This document shows positions 55,168 to 63,098 of a stretch of DNA of 64,000 bases, piece by piece; within the stretch, counting starts at the first letter, position 1; each line of letters starts with the position of its first letter. A program made the position numbers and the translations under genes. This DNA comes from Anaerophaga thermohalophila str. Valhall (GTDB taxonomy: Bacteria; Bacteroidota; Bacteroidia; Bacteroidales; Marinilabiliaceae). The notes beneath the pieces were generated by a model. It searched no databases and was not told the origin of the DNA. It saw only the letters and a program-made list of their open reading frames with translations. The stretch is from assembly GCF_000250735.1 (NCBI RefSeq), contig NZ_AHZV01000106.1:1-64000 (forward strand), in the 5' to 3' direction.

Positions 55168-55276
55168 AACAGATTACATTTTTTATCACTACATTTCGAT
55201 ATAGCGTGCATTCATAAGGCAAAGACTCACTGTTTTCTCTGTTATCCCTCCCGGTTATTTTTTGTTTCTTTGCAGC

Positions 55277-56041
55277 ATGATTGAATCAATAATAAATCCA
55301 TTAGATACAAGTTGGGGAATTTGGTTGGTAACGTTGGGGAGCGCCTGGCTGGTGGGCGTATCAAAGAGCGGGCTGAAGGGCATTGCTATGGTCACCATTC
55401 CGTTGCTGGCCCACTTTTACGGAGGCATGGCTTCGGCCGGATTACTGGTACCATTTCTGGTTTTTGGCGACATGTTCGCCATCCGTTACTACTACAAAAG
55501 TCTTAAGTGGGAACATATCAAAAAACTTTATCCCTATGCCCTGACAGGGATTGTCCTGGCACTGATTGTCGGCGAAATGATATCGGATAATCAGTTTCGT
55601 AACATCATAGGAATCTCCGTATTGCTTTGTCTGGTACTGATCTTTTATCGCGACTATTCGGGCGGGCCTGACGGATTTACCCGCAAAAGCTGGTTTGCCC
55701 GCACACTTGGCGTTACCGGCGGCTTTGCCACTATGATTGGCAATGCAGCAGGGCCAATCTTTAATTTGTACTTACTCTCTATGCGATTGCCCAAAAAGAG
55801 CTTTATTGCTACCGGGGCTGTCTTTTATATAAGCCTGAATCTGCTAAAAATACCGCTTCACTTTTTTGTGTGGGAATCGATCTCCACGGCGACACTGCAA
55901 TTAAACTTCATAATGTTGCCGGCCGTATGGTTAGGCTCGGTTACCGGCAAATTCCTGGTGCGATTTATCCCGGAAAAAGAATTCAGGATATTCGTGACGA
56001 TTGTTATTGCTTTATCGGCAGTGTTATTGTTTTTTAAATAA
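55277..56041 (+). CDS. TauE/SafE-family sulfite/anion exporter
   Basis: 254-aa inner-membrane protein with about eight helices. Seen: the N-terminal repeat WGIWLVTLGSAWLVGVSKSG with GLKGIAMVTIPLLAHFYGGM, and the C-terminal repeat LGVTGGFATMIGNAAGPIFN, the conserved halves of the TauE/SafE family (export of sulfite, sulfoacetate or other organic anions). ATG 55277 is chosen over an in-frame start 15 bases upstream. It may work with the FMN-binding protein next to it, but substrate is unknown. Confidence 0.87.
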   Translation: MIESIINPLDTSWGIWLVTLGSAWLVGVSKSGLKGIAMVTIPLLAHFYGGMASAGLLVPFLVFGDMFAIRYYYKSLKWEHIKKLYPYALTGIVLALIVGEMISDNQFRNIIGISVLLCLVLIFYRDYSGGPDGFTRKSWFARTLGVTGGFATMIGNAAGPIFNLYLLSMRLPKKSFIATGAVFYISLNLLKIPLHFFVWESISTATLQLNFIMLPAVWLGSVTGKFLVRFIPEKEFRIFVTIVIALSAVLLFFK

Positions 56042-56167
56042 CGGCATTCGTTTTCGAATAACCCCAAAGGGTCAATAACTGCTTTTTGCTTTTCTGACAA
56101 ACTGTCTGATTGTAAAATCTATGACAAGCAGTGCCAGCACGAGGAAGGCAATCATCAATAAAATATC

Positions 56168-56212
56168 CCTTTCCCGGGTCTCTGACAATTGTTTTCAGAT
56201 GCCCGGGAAAGG
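56168..56212. terminator. Perfect hairpin downstream of the exporter gene
   Basis: Arms CCTTTCCCGGG (56168-56178) and CCCGGGAAAGG (56202-56212) are an 11-bp perfect stem with a 23-base loop, without a T-run. It could terminate or protect the exporter transcript. Confidence 0.5.
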
Positions 56213-56433
56213 TATTAGATGTTTTGGGTTACTGTTGATTGAAGCTGCTTATTTGATGAAATCCACCAACCTGGTTCCCTCCGGAAAGAATTACAGGTCC
56301 ATTTAGTCGCAATTGTTGTTTAATTGTTTCACGATTATATCCTGATTGGCTTGCAGATGAATAATTAAAGAGGTTTGTGGGAACAATAAACTCTTGAGCA
56401 AACAGATATTCTCAATCTTTTGCGCCATTCGCT

Positions 56434-56503
56434 ATAACGTTATTGCGTCACTCACAATAGTATTGTTGCGTTGCTCACAATAGCACTGTTGTGTTGCTCT
56501 TTA
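56434..56503. repeat. Short tandem repeat
   Basis: Three degenerate units of 23-28 bases built on TTGCGTTGCTCACAATAGCA. It abuts the presumed 3' end of the group II intron relic. The rest of 56213-56433 holds nothing I recognise. Confidence 0.5.
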
Positions 56504-56850
56504 GAGGCAGCCGCTCCCCAAGAACCGTACGAACCAGTTTATGCATTCATAATTATTATTTTAAGGAATGCATGATTTTCAATTCCCGGCACACGGCTCA
56601 GGCACTTTTAATCCCGAAGTTTCGGGACGGTGAAGCGAGCCCCGACTGTTATTCCTATTTTTGTTATCGTTGACAATAAAAGTTGTAATTTGCCTGCATT
56701 ATTCACGAGGGGTTTAATAGTTTAAGGTGTTCATGAACTCGCAAGCTCGTTTCCCAATGCCTTACAGTTATGGTTTTATCCCTTTCGTCTACCCGAAATG
56801 TATGGGAGAGAGTGCCGGGCTTCCACGTTCCGCTCCATAACAGCTTGTGT
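56495..56850 (-). mobile_element. Decayed group II intron (no reverse transcriptase)
   Basis: On the minus strand there is a domain I-like stretch with GGAGCGGAACGTGGAAGCCC and GGGAAACGAGCTTGCGAG, and 3' of it a domain V-like pair GAGCCGTGTGCCGGGAA and CGTACGGTTCTTGGGGAGC. The two domain V halves are separated by about 50 bases containing another palindrome (ATGCATTC and GAATGCAT), so the ribozyme must be dead. No reverse transcriptase frame is present. Recognition is by remembered group II patterns; a covariance model search would decide. Short plus-strand frames here are shadows. Confidence 0.5.
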
Positions 56851-56876
56851 GAGTAGACAAAACGAGTGGTTGAATA

Positions 56877-56925
56877 TGTTGTGACGCCACGACTGGCGTA
56901 TATAGCTTTGTTGTAGCGCGTTTTA
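56877..56925 (-). repeat. Possible second attC-like end after the GNAT/Xre pair
   Basis: On the minus strand GCGCTACAACAAAGCTATAT is followed by an ACGCCA/TGGCGT hairpin and GTCACAAC, beginning 7 bases after the Xre gene stop. The GCGCTACAAC core mirrors the GCGTTACAAC core at 57988. It looks like a truncated copy of the palindrome at 57988-58125. Speculative. Confidence 0.35.
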
Positions 56926-56927
56926 TC

Positions 56928-57413
56928 TTAGGTCATTAAGTCTTTCAATGAGTAATTATTAAATCGTTTCGTTTTGGTTTTTCTGATTTTTTTGAGTTCG
57001 TTTTTTGCCTGAATTTCAATCCAAAGCATTGGGTCATTATTAAAAATCTTTCCCAAAATGATTGCTAATTCATAATTTATTGGTCTCTCTCCGTTAATTA
57101 ATTTGCTCAAATTAGAAGGATTTATCTCAATGTAATGAGCAAATTTCTTTTGAGGTATTCTTAGTGTTTTCAAGTATTCTTTTAAAAAATCTCCCGGAAG
57201 TTTGAGTTCAGTTTCTTCAGATTCCAGATAATCTTGCATTTGAAATTTGATGGAGAGTAATTCAATTTCTCTTTTTTGCGTTTCTGACCGACTTTTCGCC
57301 TTATTCAACATTATGGCCTGGAAATCTTTAAATTCATCTGTTCCAGTATCCATTTGATTTGTTAGCATTCCGTTAGTTGGCTCTGTGTTATTATCTCGTT
57401 TCATAGCTTTCAT
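56928..57413 (-). CDS. HigA/Xre-type antitoxin-like protein
   Basis: 161-aa protein with a C-terminal helix-turn-helix of the Xre/HigA type (LRIPQKKFAHYIEINPSNLS, then KLINGERPINYELAIILGKI), followed by WIEIQAKNELKK as in HigA. The N-terminal 85 residues are polar and helical and may bind the partner. It overlaps the upstream gene by the ATGA of stop and start, so the two are translationally coupled. It probably represses its own operon and neutralises the GNAT-like protein. AT-rich compared with surrounding housekeeping genes, consistent with transfer. Confidence 0.78.
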   Translation of the reverse strand: MKAMKRDNNTEPTNGMLTNQMDTGTDEFKDFQAIMLNKAKSRSETQKREIELLSIKFQMQDYLESEETELKLPGDFLKEYLKTLRIPQKKFAHYIEINPSNLSKLINGERPINYELAIILGKIFNNDPMLWIEIQAKNELKKIRKTKTKRFNNYSLKDLMT

Positions 57414-57895
57414 TTTCTTTCAAGGTATTCATTTATCAACTTCAGCCCGTTTTCACTATCAATATACATTCTCTGTCCAAGTCCTACTGATGCTCCATAT
57501 TTTTTCGAATACCATTTCATTAGGCTTGTTTTCGACATAAAGGTTAGGAATCCTTTGTAAGCACTTTTCAATTTGAAACTTTCTTTACATGCAAAAGCAA
57601 TCAAGCAACCGGCGACATAATCATATTTCTTATTTTTTCGTCCGATGTTGTGTGGTGCTATTTCTAAAGTGTTCATAATGAGCATATCGTTTTCAATCTT
57701 TAGTTGTAAAGCACCTTCAATGGTTGGATTTAGTCCAATTGTTCTTAAAATGAATATTTTGGAATTATTTTCCTTGGTTAATTCTCTCCAGTTAAAATTC
57801 CATCCATCTTTTTTTAATGGTATTTCATTTGGTTTAGGAACAACAATTTCTGCCTTTACTAATTGGTCGTTTTTTACGTCTAATATGTAAACCAT
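57410..57895 (-). CDS. GNAT-like acetyltransferase, probable toxin
   Basis: 161-aa protein with a GNAT-like pattern in its second half: LIMNTLEIAPHNIG (strand 4), NKKYDYVAGCLIAFACKESF (coenzyme A loop and helix), GFLTFMSKTSLMKWYSKKYG and QRMYIDSENGLKLINEY. The pyrophosphate loop RxxGxG is atypical here. It lies first in a two-gene unit with an Xre-type regulator and overlaps it by four bases. Xre-GNAT pairs have been proposed as type II toxin-antitoxin systems in which the enzyme acetylates aminoacyl-tRNA or another target. The toxin role is inferred, not shown. Confidence 0.65.
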   Translation of the reverse strand: MVYILDVKNDQLVKAEIVVPKPNEIPLKKDGWNFNWRELTKENNSKIFILRTIGLNPTIEGALQLKIENDMLIMNTLEIAPHNIGRKNKKYDYVAGCLIAFACKESFKLKSAYKGFLTFMSKTSLMKWYSKKYGASVGLGQRMYIDSENGLKLINEYLERK

Positions 57896-57987
57896 TTATC
57901 TGTTTTTCTCTTAGTAAAGATAATGAAAGTTGTCGGAAATGTATAATTTAATTTTCAAAATTGTCTGGTAATGTCTTTTTTCTAAAT

Positions 57988-58125
57988 GCGTTACAACGGG
58001 CTCGGCTATGCGTAGTGCGGGATTTCAATGCACTTCACTTTCAGCTTACCGAAAAGTTTGTTTAATGTAATTGCATTCATATCAGCACTTTTGTCCGCAT
58101 TACGTATAGCCATTGTTGGCGGTTC
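57988..58125. repeat. attC-like imperfect palindrome
   Basis: GCGTTACAACGGGCTCGG at the left and CCATTGTTGGCGG at the right enclose arms GGCTATGCGTAGTGCGG (58004-58020) and CCGCATTACGTATAGCC (58095-58111), complementary at 15 of 17 positions. It lies between the beta-lactamase relic and the GNAT/Xre pair and resembles the recombination site of a gene cassette. The exact attC core consensus is only partly met. Confidence 0.5.
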
Positions 58126-58133
58126 GTTGTTTT

Positions 58134-58906
58134 TTATAGTTCTTCAATGTCTTTCAATATCAATTTAGTTATTTCTTTTCTTCCCTTAAAAAAGTTAGGG
58201 TTATTGTCGTTCTCAGATTTCATTAGTCGAGTAGCAAAAAAATAAACATTGTCCTCAGCCTCCACATAACCAACCCACCATCCTATGTCTTGTCAATTTT
58301 TTCTTGTCCAACCCGTTTTATCTCTATAAGTATGTGTTTCAGTTCGTTCGGAAATCATTATCTTCTTTACTTTGTCTGTAGTTGATGCAGAAAATGGCAA
58401 TCGGTTTTCGTAAAGCTTGATTAAAAAGTCTATTTGATATTTCGGGGAAACTGAAAAATCACCATAGTTCCAAAAATCTGTGCCTTTTTCAGTGTAGTTT
58501 TCGTTTCCGTATCGGCATTTTCTGAGAGTTTGCTTTTATCTAACTCAAATCACAAAACACTCTATATCAATCATTTGTTTTGCGGAGTTGGATTTTTGCT
58601 TATCAGGCCAATTTTCGGTACTAACGGTAAAATTCTAATCTGCCGAATTTAACACTTCTGCCTTCTGCCTGGCAAACTTCTGCCTGTCGATTACTTTTAT
58701 CTGCTTCTTCCAATTCTTTTAGCTAATTCTACATAAAACCAAACCGTTGAATTTTTGTAAGCATTTTACAAGTCGGTATCCTTGTTCCAGGCATTTACAA
58801 TAGTTCCAAAATGTGATTTGAGTTCACCATCCCATTTAATAATTTCATTCTCGTCTTGAATCGCCTTGTATTCTATAGCAATAAGGGAATTTAGAATTTT
58901 GCTACA
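58134..58906 (-). pseudogene. Class D (OXA-type) beta-lactamase, interrupted by element E3
   Basis: Read on the minus strand, 58906-58703 gives KILNSLIAIEYKAIQDENEI, WDGELKSHFGTIVNAWNKD and STVWFYVELAKRIG. After element E3, 58533-58134 gives RYGNENYTEKGTDFWNYGD, LPFSASTTDKVKKIM, the KTG box in YRDKTGW and DIGWWVGYVE. These are class D motifs. The start and most of the active-site STFK are missing, three in-frame stops occur (after WNKDTDL, after GRSR, after GWTRKN), and E3 splits the gene. Taking out E3 with one copy of its target duplication aligns both halves at the correct family spacing. Non-functional. Confidence 0.82.
58542..58694. mobile_element. Element E, copy E3 (153 bp) inside the beta-lactamase relic
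   Basis: Same 153-bp unit as E1 and E2, oriented like E2, starting AACTCAAATCACAAAACAC and ending TGCCTGTCGATTAC. It is flanked by the perfect 8-base direct repeat TTTTATCT (58534-58541 and 58695-58702). This is the best evidence in the window that E moves as a discrete unit. Confidence 0.8.
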
Positions 58907-58962
58907 TTGCATTTATTTATTCACCCTTAAAACACATGGCAGATATTGTCGGATAATTGTCA

Positions 58963-58994
58963 TTTGAGACAAGTGTTATCTACAGTAACTTTGT
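58963..58994 (+). promoter_or_regulatory. gapA promoter
   Basis: TTTG at 58963-58966 and TAACTTTGT at 58986-58994, separated by 19 bases, match the Bacteroidota -33 and -7 boxes (TTG, TAnnTTTG). The gapA ATG follows 42 bases later. Confidence 0.65.
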
Positions 58995-59036
58995 ATGGTA
59001 AAAAATAAGAAACATAAATTTTTTAAAAGTTGCATT

Positions 59037-60036
59037 ATGATAAAAGTTGGAATTAATGGATTTGGCAGAATCGGACGCCTGGCTTTCCGCGAAATTACAG
59101 AGAGTGACAAAATGGAAGTGGTTGCCATAAACGATTTAAGTTCTCCTGCAATGCTGGCATACCTGCTTAAATACGATTCTAATCAGGGGACCTTTAAGAA
59201 GAATGTAACTCATAATGATCATGCATTGGTTATTGATGGAAAACCTGTCGCTGCCTATGCCGAACGCGACCCACACAATCTTCCCTGGAAAAAGCACGAT
59301 GTTGATCTGGTACTTGAATGCACCGGTATTTTCAGCACACGAGAGAAGGCATCGGCCCACCTCAAAGCCGGAGACAAAAAAAGTAATTATTTCGGCACCG
59401 TCAGATAAAGATATGAAGACCATAGTTTACAATGTAAACCACCATAAACTTAATTCTTCTGATGAGCTGATCAGCACTGCGTCATGCACGACAAATTGCC
59501 TGGCACCAATGGCTAAGGTTCTGAACGATAACTATGGAATTATCGCCGGGCAGATGACTACCATTCATGCTTATACAAATTCTCAACCCTTGATGGATAC
59601 GCCTGATCCCAAATCGAACTATCGTAAATCGAGGGCTGCAGCCAACAACATTATTCCATATACAACTGGAGCCGCAAAAGCCATCGGGTTGGTTATTCCG
59701 GCCTTAAAGGGGAAGCTCGACGGTTCATCGCAGCGGGTTCCTGTTCACACTGGATCGGTTGTTGAGTTATTTACCATACTCGAAAAAGAGGTTGATGCAG
59801 AAACGATAAATGCGACCATGAAAAAAGCTGCAAATGAATCCTACGGATATACCGAAGATTCAATTGTTTCGACAGATGTGATTGGTATGCATTTCGGATC
59901 GCTTTTCGATGCTACACAAACCAAAGTGGTGACAGCTGACAGCAAACAGTTGGTAAAAACCGTTTCATGGTATGACAATGAAATGTCGTTCGTTTCGCAA
60001 ATGATTCGCACAGCAGCTTATTTTGGCAATTTGTAA
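59037..60036 (+). CDS. gapA: Glyceraldehyde-3-phosphate dehydrogenase, frameshifted by one extra base
   Basis: Glycolytic GAPDH, NAD-dependent. First part: [19 protein letters not shown] and [20 protein letters not shown]. In frame it stops at 59408. Removing the A at 59374 (GGAGACAAA to GGAGCAAA) restores [12 protein letters not shown] and continues to the catalytic [44 protein letters not shown] and the end [20 protein letters not shown], about 332 aa in total. Every active-site part is present, so a sequencing or assembly error is likelier than true loss. No second gapA is seen in the window. Confidence 0.9.
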
Positions 60037-60131
60037 GCGATTGGCAATCCTGCCGGTTAAGGAAATTGTCCGTATTATAGATGGCCATGGTTCCGGAACC
60101 ATGGCCAATACGCATTTTTTTCGGCAGATAA

Positions 60132-60242
60132 TTAGTGTCTGTCCATTAAGTACCATTTGCCGGGTAACGCTTGCAACCGGCACTTTCTGAACAGACACAC
60201 ATATTGTAGAAATTTATGCGAGTTTACAGAAACGCACTAATT
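60132..60242. mobile_element. Repeat family A, short copy A7
   Basis: 110-bp version of repeat A lacking the central hairpin: TTAGTGTCTGTCCATTAAGT at the left and TTTACAGAAACGCACTAATT at the right. Followed at once by the hairpin at 60242-60276. Confidence 0.68.
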
Positions 60243-60276
60243 AGAGGCCGCTGAAAAAGTCAGCAGCCTCTAATTA
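60242..60276. terminator. G-type hairpin after gapA
   Basis: TTAGAGGCCGCTGA and TCAGCAGCCTCTAA pair around an AAAAAG loop, the same hairpin as the first part of repeat G. It lies between gapA and the converging GlxA-type gene and may end both transcripts. Confidence 0.5.
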
Positions 60277-60326
60277 TCTGATTGTTATTCAGTAAACCCT
60301 ACTTATCATGTGCTCCTTAAATATCC

Positions 60327-61316
60327 TCAGGCAACTGTTAAAGCTGTAGAGAAATTTTTTCGATATTCACCGGGAGTTGTTCGCAAATGACGTATAAACA
60401 GGCGTCGCAATCTATCGGCATTCCCAACTCCGCATTCTTCCGATATTTCGTCAATGGATAACCGGGTTTCTTCCAGGCGACGTCTTGCAGTTTCCAAACG
60501 AACCTTTTCGACATATTTTGCCGGGGTAATGCCTGTTTCCTTGAGAAAAACACGTGCAAAGTTTCGCGGACTCATCGATGCTTTCTCAGCCAGTTTTTCA
60601 ACAGTAAGTTCTTCTTCCAGGTGATCGACAATCCAGTCCTGAACAATTTGTATCGGTTCATAATCGACTGTCTGATACATCAGAATATTACTGAATTGAG
60701 ATTGGTTACCGGGACGTTTCAGATAGAGAACCAAAACACGTGCAACCATTACGGCAACGTCGCGCCCAAAATCTTCTTCAACCATCGCCAGTGCAAGGTC
60801 CATTCCGGTAGAGATCCCGGCTGATGTATAGATGTTTTCATCCTTAATGTAAATAGGGTCTTTCTCGACTTTTACTTTGGGGAATTGCTGAGCCAGTTTG
60901 TCACAAATCTGCCAATGCGTAACCGCCCTGCGCCCGTCAAGAAGACCTGCTTCGGCCAGAACAAAGGCTCCGGCACAAATAGACCCGATGCGCCGGATTT
61001 TTTGCACATGTCTCTTAAGCCATGCTGTTAAGGACTGGCATGTTGTTGCATCTAACGAACCTCGGCCGGCAATTAAAACGGTGTCGACTTCGTAGTTTAC
61101 GGATTTAACTCCTCCCTCGCACAAAATTGGAAGTCCGGCATTGGTGTTGACTATCGATGAAGAATCGGCAGATAATACATGAGTTGTATATGATTGTGTG
61201 TCTCCTTTTTTTCTGAGATATTCAGTAGTTTTTGTAAAAACCTCGAGTGGCCCGGCCACGTCGAGGATCGAAGTTGCAGAAGGAGCTATTATTACAATGT
61301 GCCTGGTTGTTTCCAT
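60327..61316 (-). CDS. GlxA-family transcriptional regulator (DJ-1/PfpI + AraC)
   Basis: 329-aa regulator. Residues 1-190 are a DJ-1/PfpI amidase-like domain with the nucleophile elbow GSICAGAFVLAEAG (Cys114). Residues about 215-325 are an AraC/XylS pair of helix-turn-helix motifs (LAEKASMSPRNFARVFLKET, DEISEECGVGNADRLRRLF). In characterised relatives such as GbdR and CdhR the N-terminal domain senses a quaternary amine or amino acid. The inducer here is unknown. No obvious target gene lies next to it. The gene has converging neighbours on both sides. Confidence 0.88.
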   Translation of the reverse strand: METTRHIVIIAPSATSILDVAGPLEVFTKTTEYLRKKGDTQSYTTHVLSADSSSIVNTNAGLPILCEGGVKSVNYEVDTVLIAGRGSLDATTCQSLTAWLKRHVQKIRRIGSICAGAFVLAEAGLLDGRRAVTHWQICDKLAQQFPKVKVEKDPIYIKDENIYTSAGISTGMDLALAMVEEDFGRDVAVMVARVLVLYLKRPGNQSQFSNILMYQTVDYEPIQIVQDWIVDHLEEELTVEKLAEKASMSPRNFARVFLKETGITPAKYVEKVRLETARRRLEETRLSIDEISEECGVGNADRLRRLFIRHLRTTPGEYRKNFSTALTVA

Positions 61317-61684
61317 GACAATTTTTTAGTCAAAGATAACTCCTATTGGCAGAAAATGCAATAAATCTTAAATTCATGCCTCCACATTCCATGCCTGCCT
61401 GTCCCTTGATTCTGATCGAAGGGGAGTTTTGAATTACACCCCGTATTTATAGATTTCTCCATATACATCGGCAATCATTACATAGGGCTCTTCCAGAGTT
61501 GTTCAACTAACAAAAAGCATGTTAATAGAAGAATCCTCAGCTGAGTGGAGAGTTTTGAGTTCTGCAGCTCCTCCGGGTTAACCCCTGAACTCAAAACTCC
61601 CTTACTCATCAGTAATGTATTGCTCCCTGAAGAGGATTGTCGCCAAAAATTCCCAATGCAAGAAGATATTCAATAACCTGCAGG
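61317..61684. other. Gene-free stretch with a coding-like scrap and a hairpin
   Basis: 368 bp. On the minus strand 61434-61502 reads LEEPYVMIADVYGEIYKYGV then stop, which looks like a gene's C-terminus without its body. 61550-61562 and 61587-61599 are perfect 13-base arms (GAGTTTTGAGTTC and its complement), a probable terminator for the gene at 61685-62782. Confidence 0.4.
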
Positions 61685-62782
61685 TTACTCCGGACAATCC
61701 GCTTTCAGCTCCAAAGCCACAGCAATCTCCTTCCAGCCTATTGCAGTGATGCTGCCATCGTTATGTACAGGAAAGAACGCACCGTTTTCGAAGTTTCCGA
61801 ATGAATGCTGTGTTAAGGCCACCCCATCGGTATTCCGTGTGACTTCTCCGGCAAAGCTTCCCATATACTTTAGTGTTTTGCGGTCGAACACGGGAAACCA
61901 ATTGTTCAGGACATCCTGATCGGTTGAAATGTAGTAACCGGATGTATCGGCTTCGCAAGACCATAAAGCTATGCCTTCCGGTTCGTATTTGAAATATTTG
62001 TTTGGGATGACCTCGCCGGTAAATTCACCTTCGGTTGTATAAATTTTAATGTTACGTTGCATCTCATCTTCATCGGCAATCAGAAGGCGGTTAAGAGGAC
62101 GATCAACAAGAATGGATTCTACCTTGTACAAAACGCCGCTGCCTTCTGTTGCCCCAAAAGCCCTGAGATGGTTTACCTGCAGCGCTGTATCGTTCACATT
62201 CAGGACAAAATGGTGCACCCGGTGGTACAGACTATCGACCGGAGGAATGCTTTCGTCGGCCAACTCATAATTGTCTGTTACATAAAGCTCGTATCCTTTT
62301 TCTGTTTTGTCTATGGCAATTCCGTAAGGACGAATGAGCTGTTTCTGACCAAAAAAACCAAGCGAATTTAAGGATGGCAACGCAAATACCTGAAGTCGGT
62401 GATTGTCACGTTCTACAACAACAGCAAAGGAATCGATGACGGCAATTCCATTGGGACGCTTCATTTGTCCGATGCCGGTTCCGGGCTCACCAAATGTTGT
62501 TATTTTTTGCCCGTTTGCAGCATCGAAAACAATAACGGTGTTGCCTTCCTTAGCTGTAGCAAGCAGCCAGTTTTGTCCGTCTTCGCCATGCCAAAGAGCC
62601 GGACTGTCAACATTGTCCGATTCATCACGCTGCGTATGAAAGGCTTCTTTTAAAACCTCTTTTTTATTTTGGTTGACCGATTTTCCCTGCTGAGCAGGTG
62701 ATGAACAATAAACAACACCAAGAATGGAGAGTGCGATTACTGAAATAACTACAATGAATGTTTTAACACCTTTGAATTCCAT
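61685..62782 (-). CDS. 3-phytase-like beta-propeller lipoprotein
   Basis: 365-aa lipoprotein: signal with lipobox GVVYC (Cys26), then a six-bladed propeller of the phytase-like kind. Seen: ESDNVDSPALWHGEDGQNWL, ATAKEGNTVIVFD, RPNGIAVIDSFAVVVERDNH, RPYGIAIDKTEKGYELYVTD, EPEGIALWSCEAD and GSITAIGWKEIA at the end. Calcium-dependent phytases of this fold release phosphate from phytate at the cell surface. Substrate is inferred by fold; many propeller lipoproteins of Bacteroidota have other roles. A TonB-receptor remnant lies upstream on the same strand, so it may once have had an outer-membrane partner. Confidence 0.75.
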   Translation of the reverse strand: MEFKGVKTFIVVISVIALSILGVVYCSSPAQQGKSVNQNKKEVLKEAFHTQRDESDNVDSPALWHGEDGQNWLLATAKEGNTVIVFDAANGQKITTFGEPGTGIGQMKRPNGIAVIDSFAVVVERDNHRLQVFALPSLNSLGFFGQKQLIRPYGIAIDKTEKGYELYVTDNYELADESIPPVDSLYHRVHHFVLNVNDTALQVNHLRAFGATEGSGVLYKVESILVDRPLNRLLIADEDEMQRNIKIYTTEGEFTGEVIPNKYFKYEPEGIALWSCEADTSGYYISTDQDVLNNWFPVFDRKTLKYMGSFAGEVTRNTDGVALTQHSFGNFENGAFFPVHNDGSITAIGWKEIAVALELKADCPE

Positions 62783-63098
62783 AATGAAAGAAATTATTTA
62801 TTAATTTTTCAAATATCCGCTAATAAGCGCGCATCAATAAACTTGAAAAAATTTTTAAAGATTAATCATTTCCAAAACAGCAAATGTTAAGCACAATTAT
62901 CTTATAATCAATATAACCTTAATATTTTGTAAACATCTTAGATTTAATTGGTTATACCTATGAGTTTGTTTTGATAAAATGCCTATTTTCAATGGGATAA
63001 AAATCATCTTATATCTTAAAATCTAATAATCTAACGGTCTATTTATAAAGACTTTGCGTCATTGCGCCTCTGGGTTTAAACTATATTGTGTTTAAAGA
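62783..63098. other. Upstream region of the phytase-like gene
   Basis: AT-rich, no gene. 63012-63045 is one end of repeat C (AAAATCTAATAATCTAACGG) and 63046-63090 a fragment of repeat F (AAGACTTTGCGTCATTGCGC). The promoter of the minus-strand gene should be here but I cannot point to it. Confidence 0.4.

Noticed and set aside
56491-56673. 60-codon plus-strand frame with GSRSPRTVRT
   Set aside because: It is the antisense of the domain V-like part of the group II intron relic.
57988-58125. CRISPR-type repeat array
   Set aside because: A single palindrome with unequal arms, not a series of direct repeats with unique spacers. No cas genes in the window.
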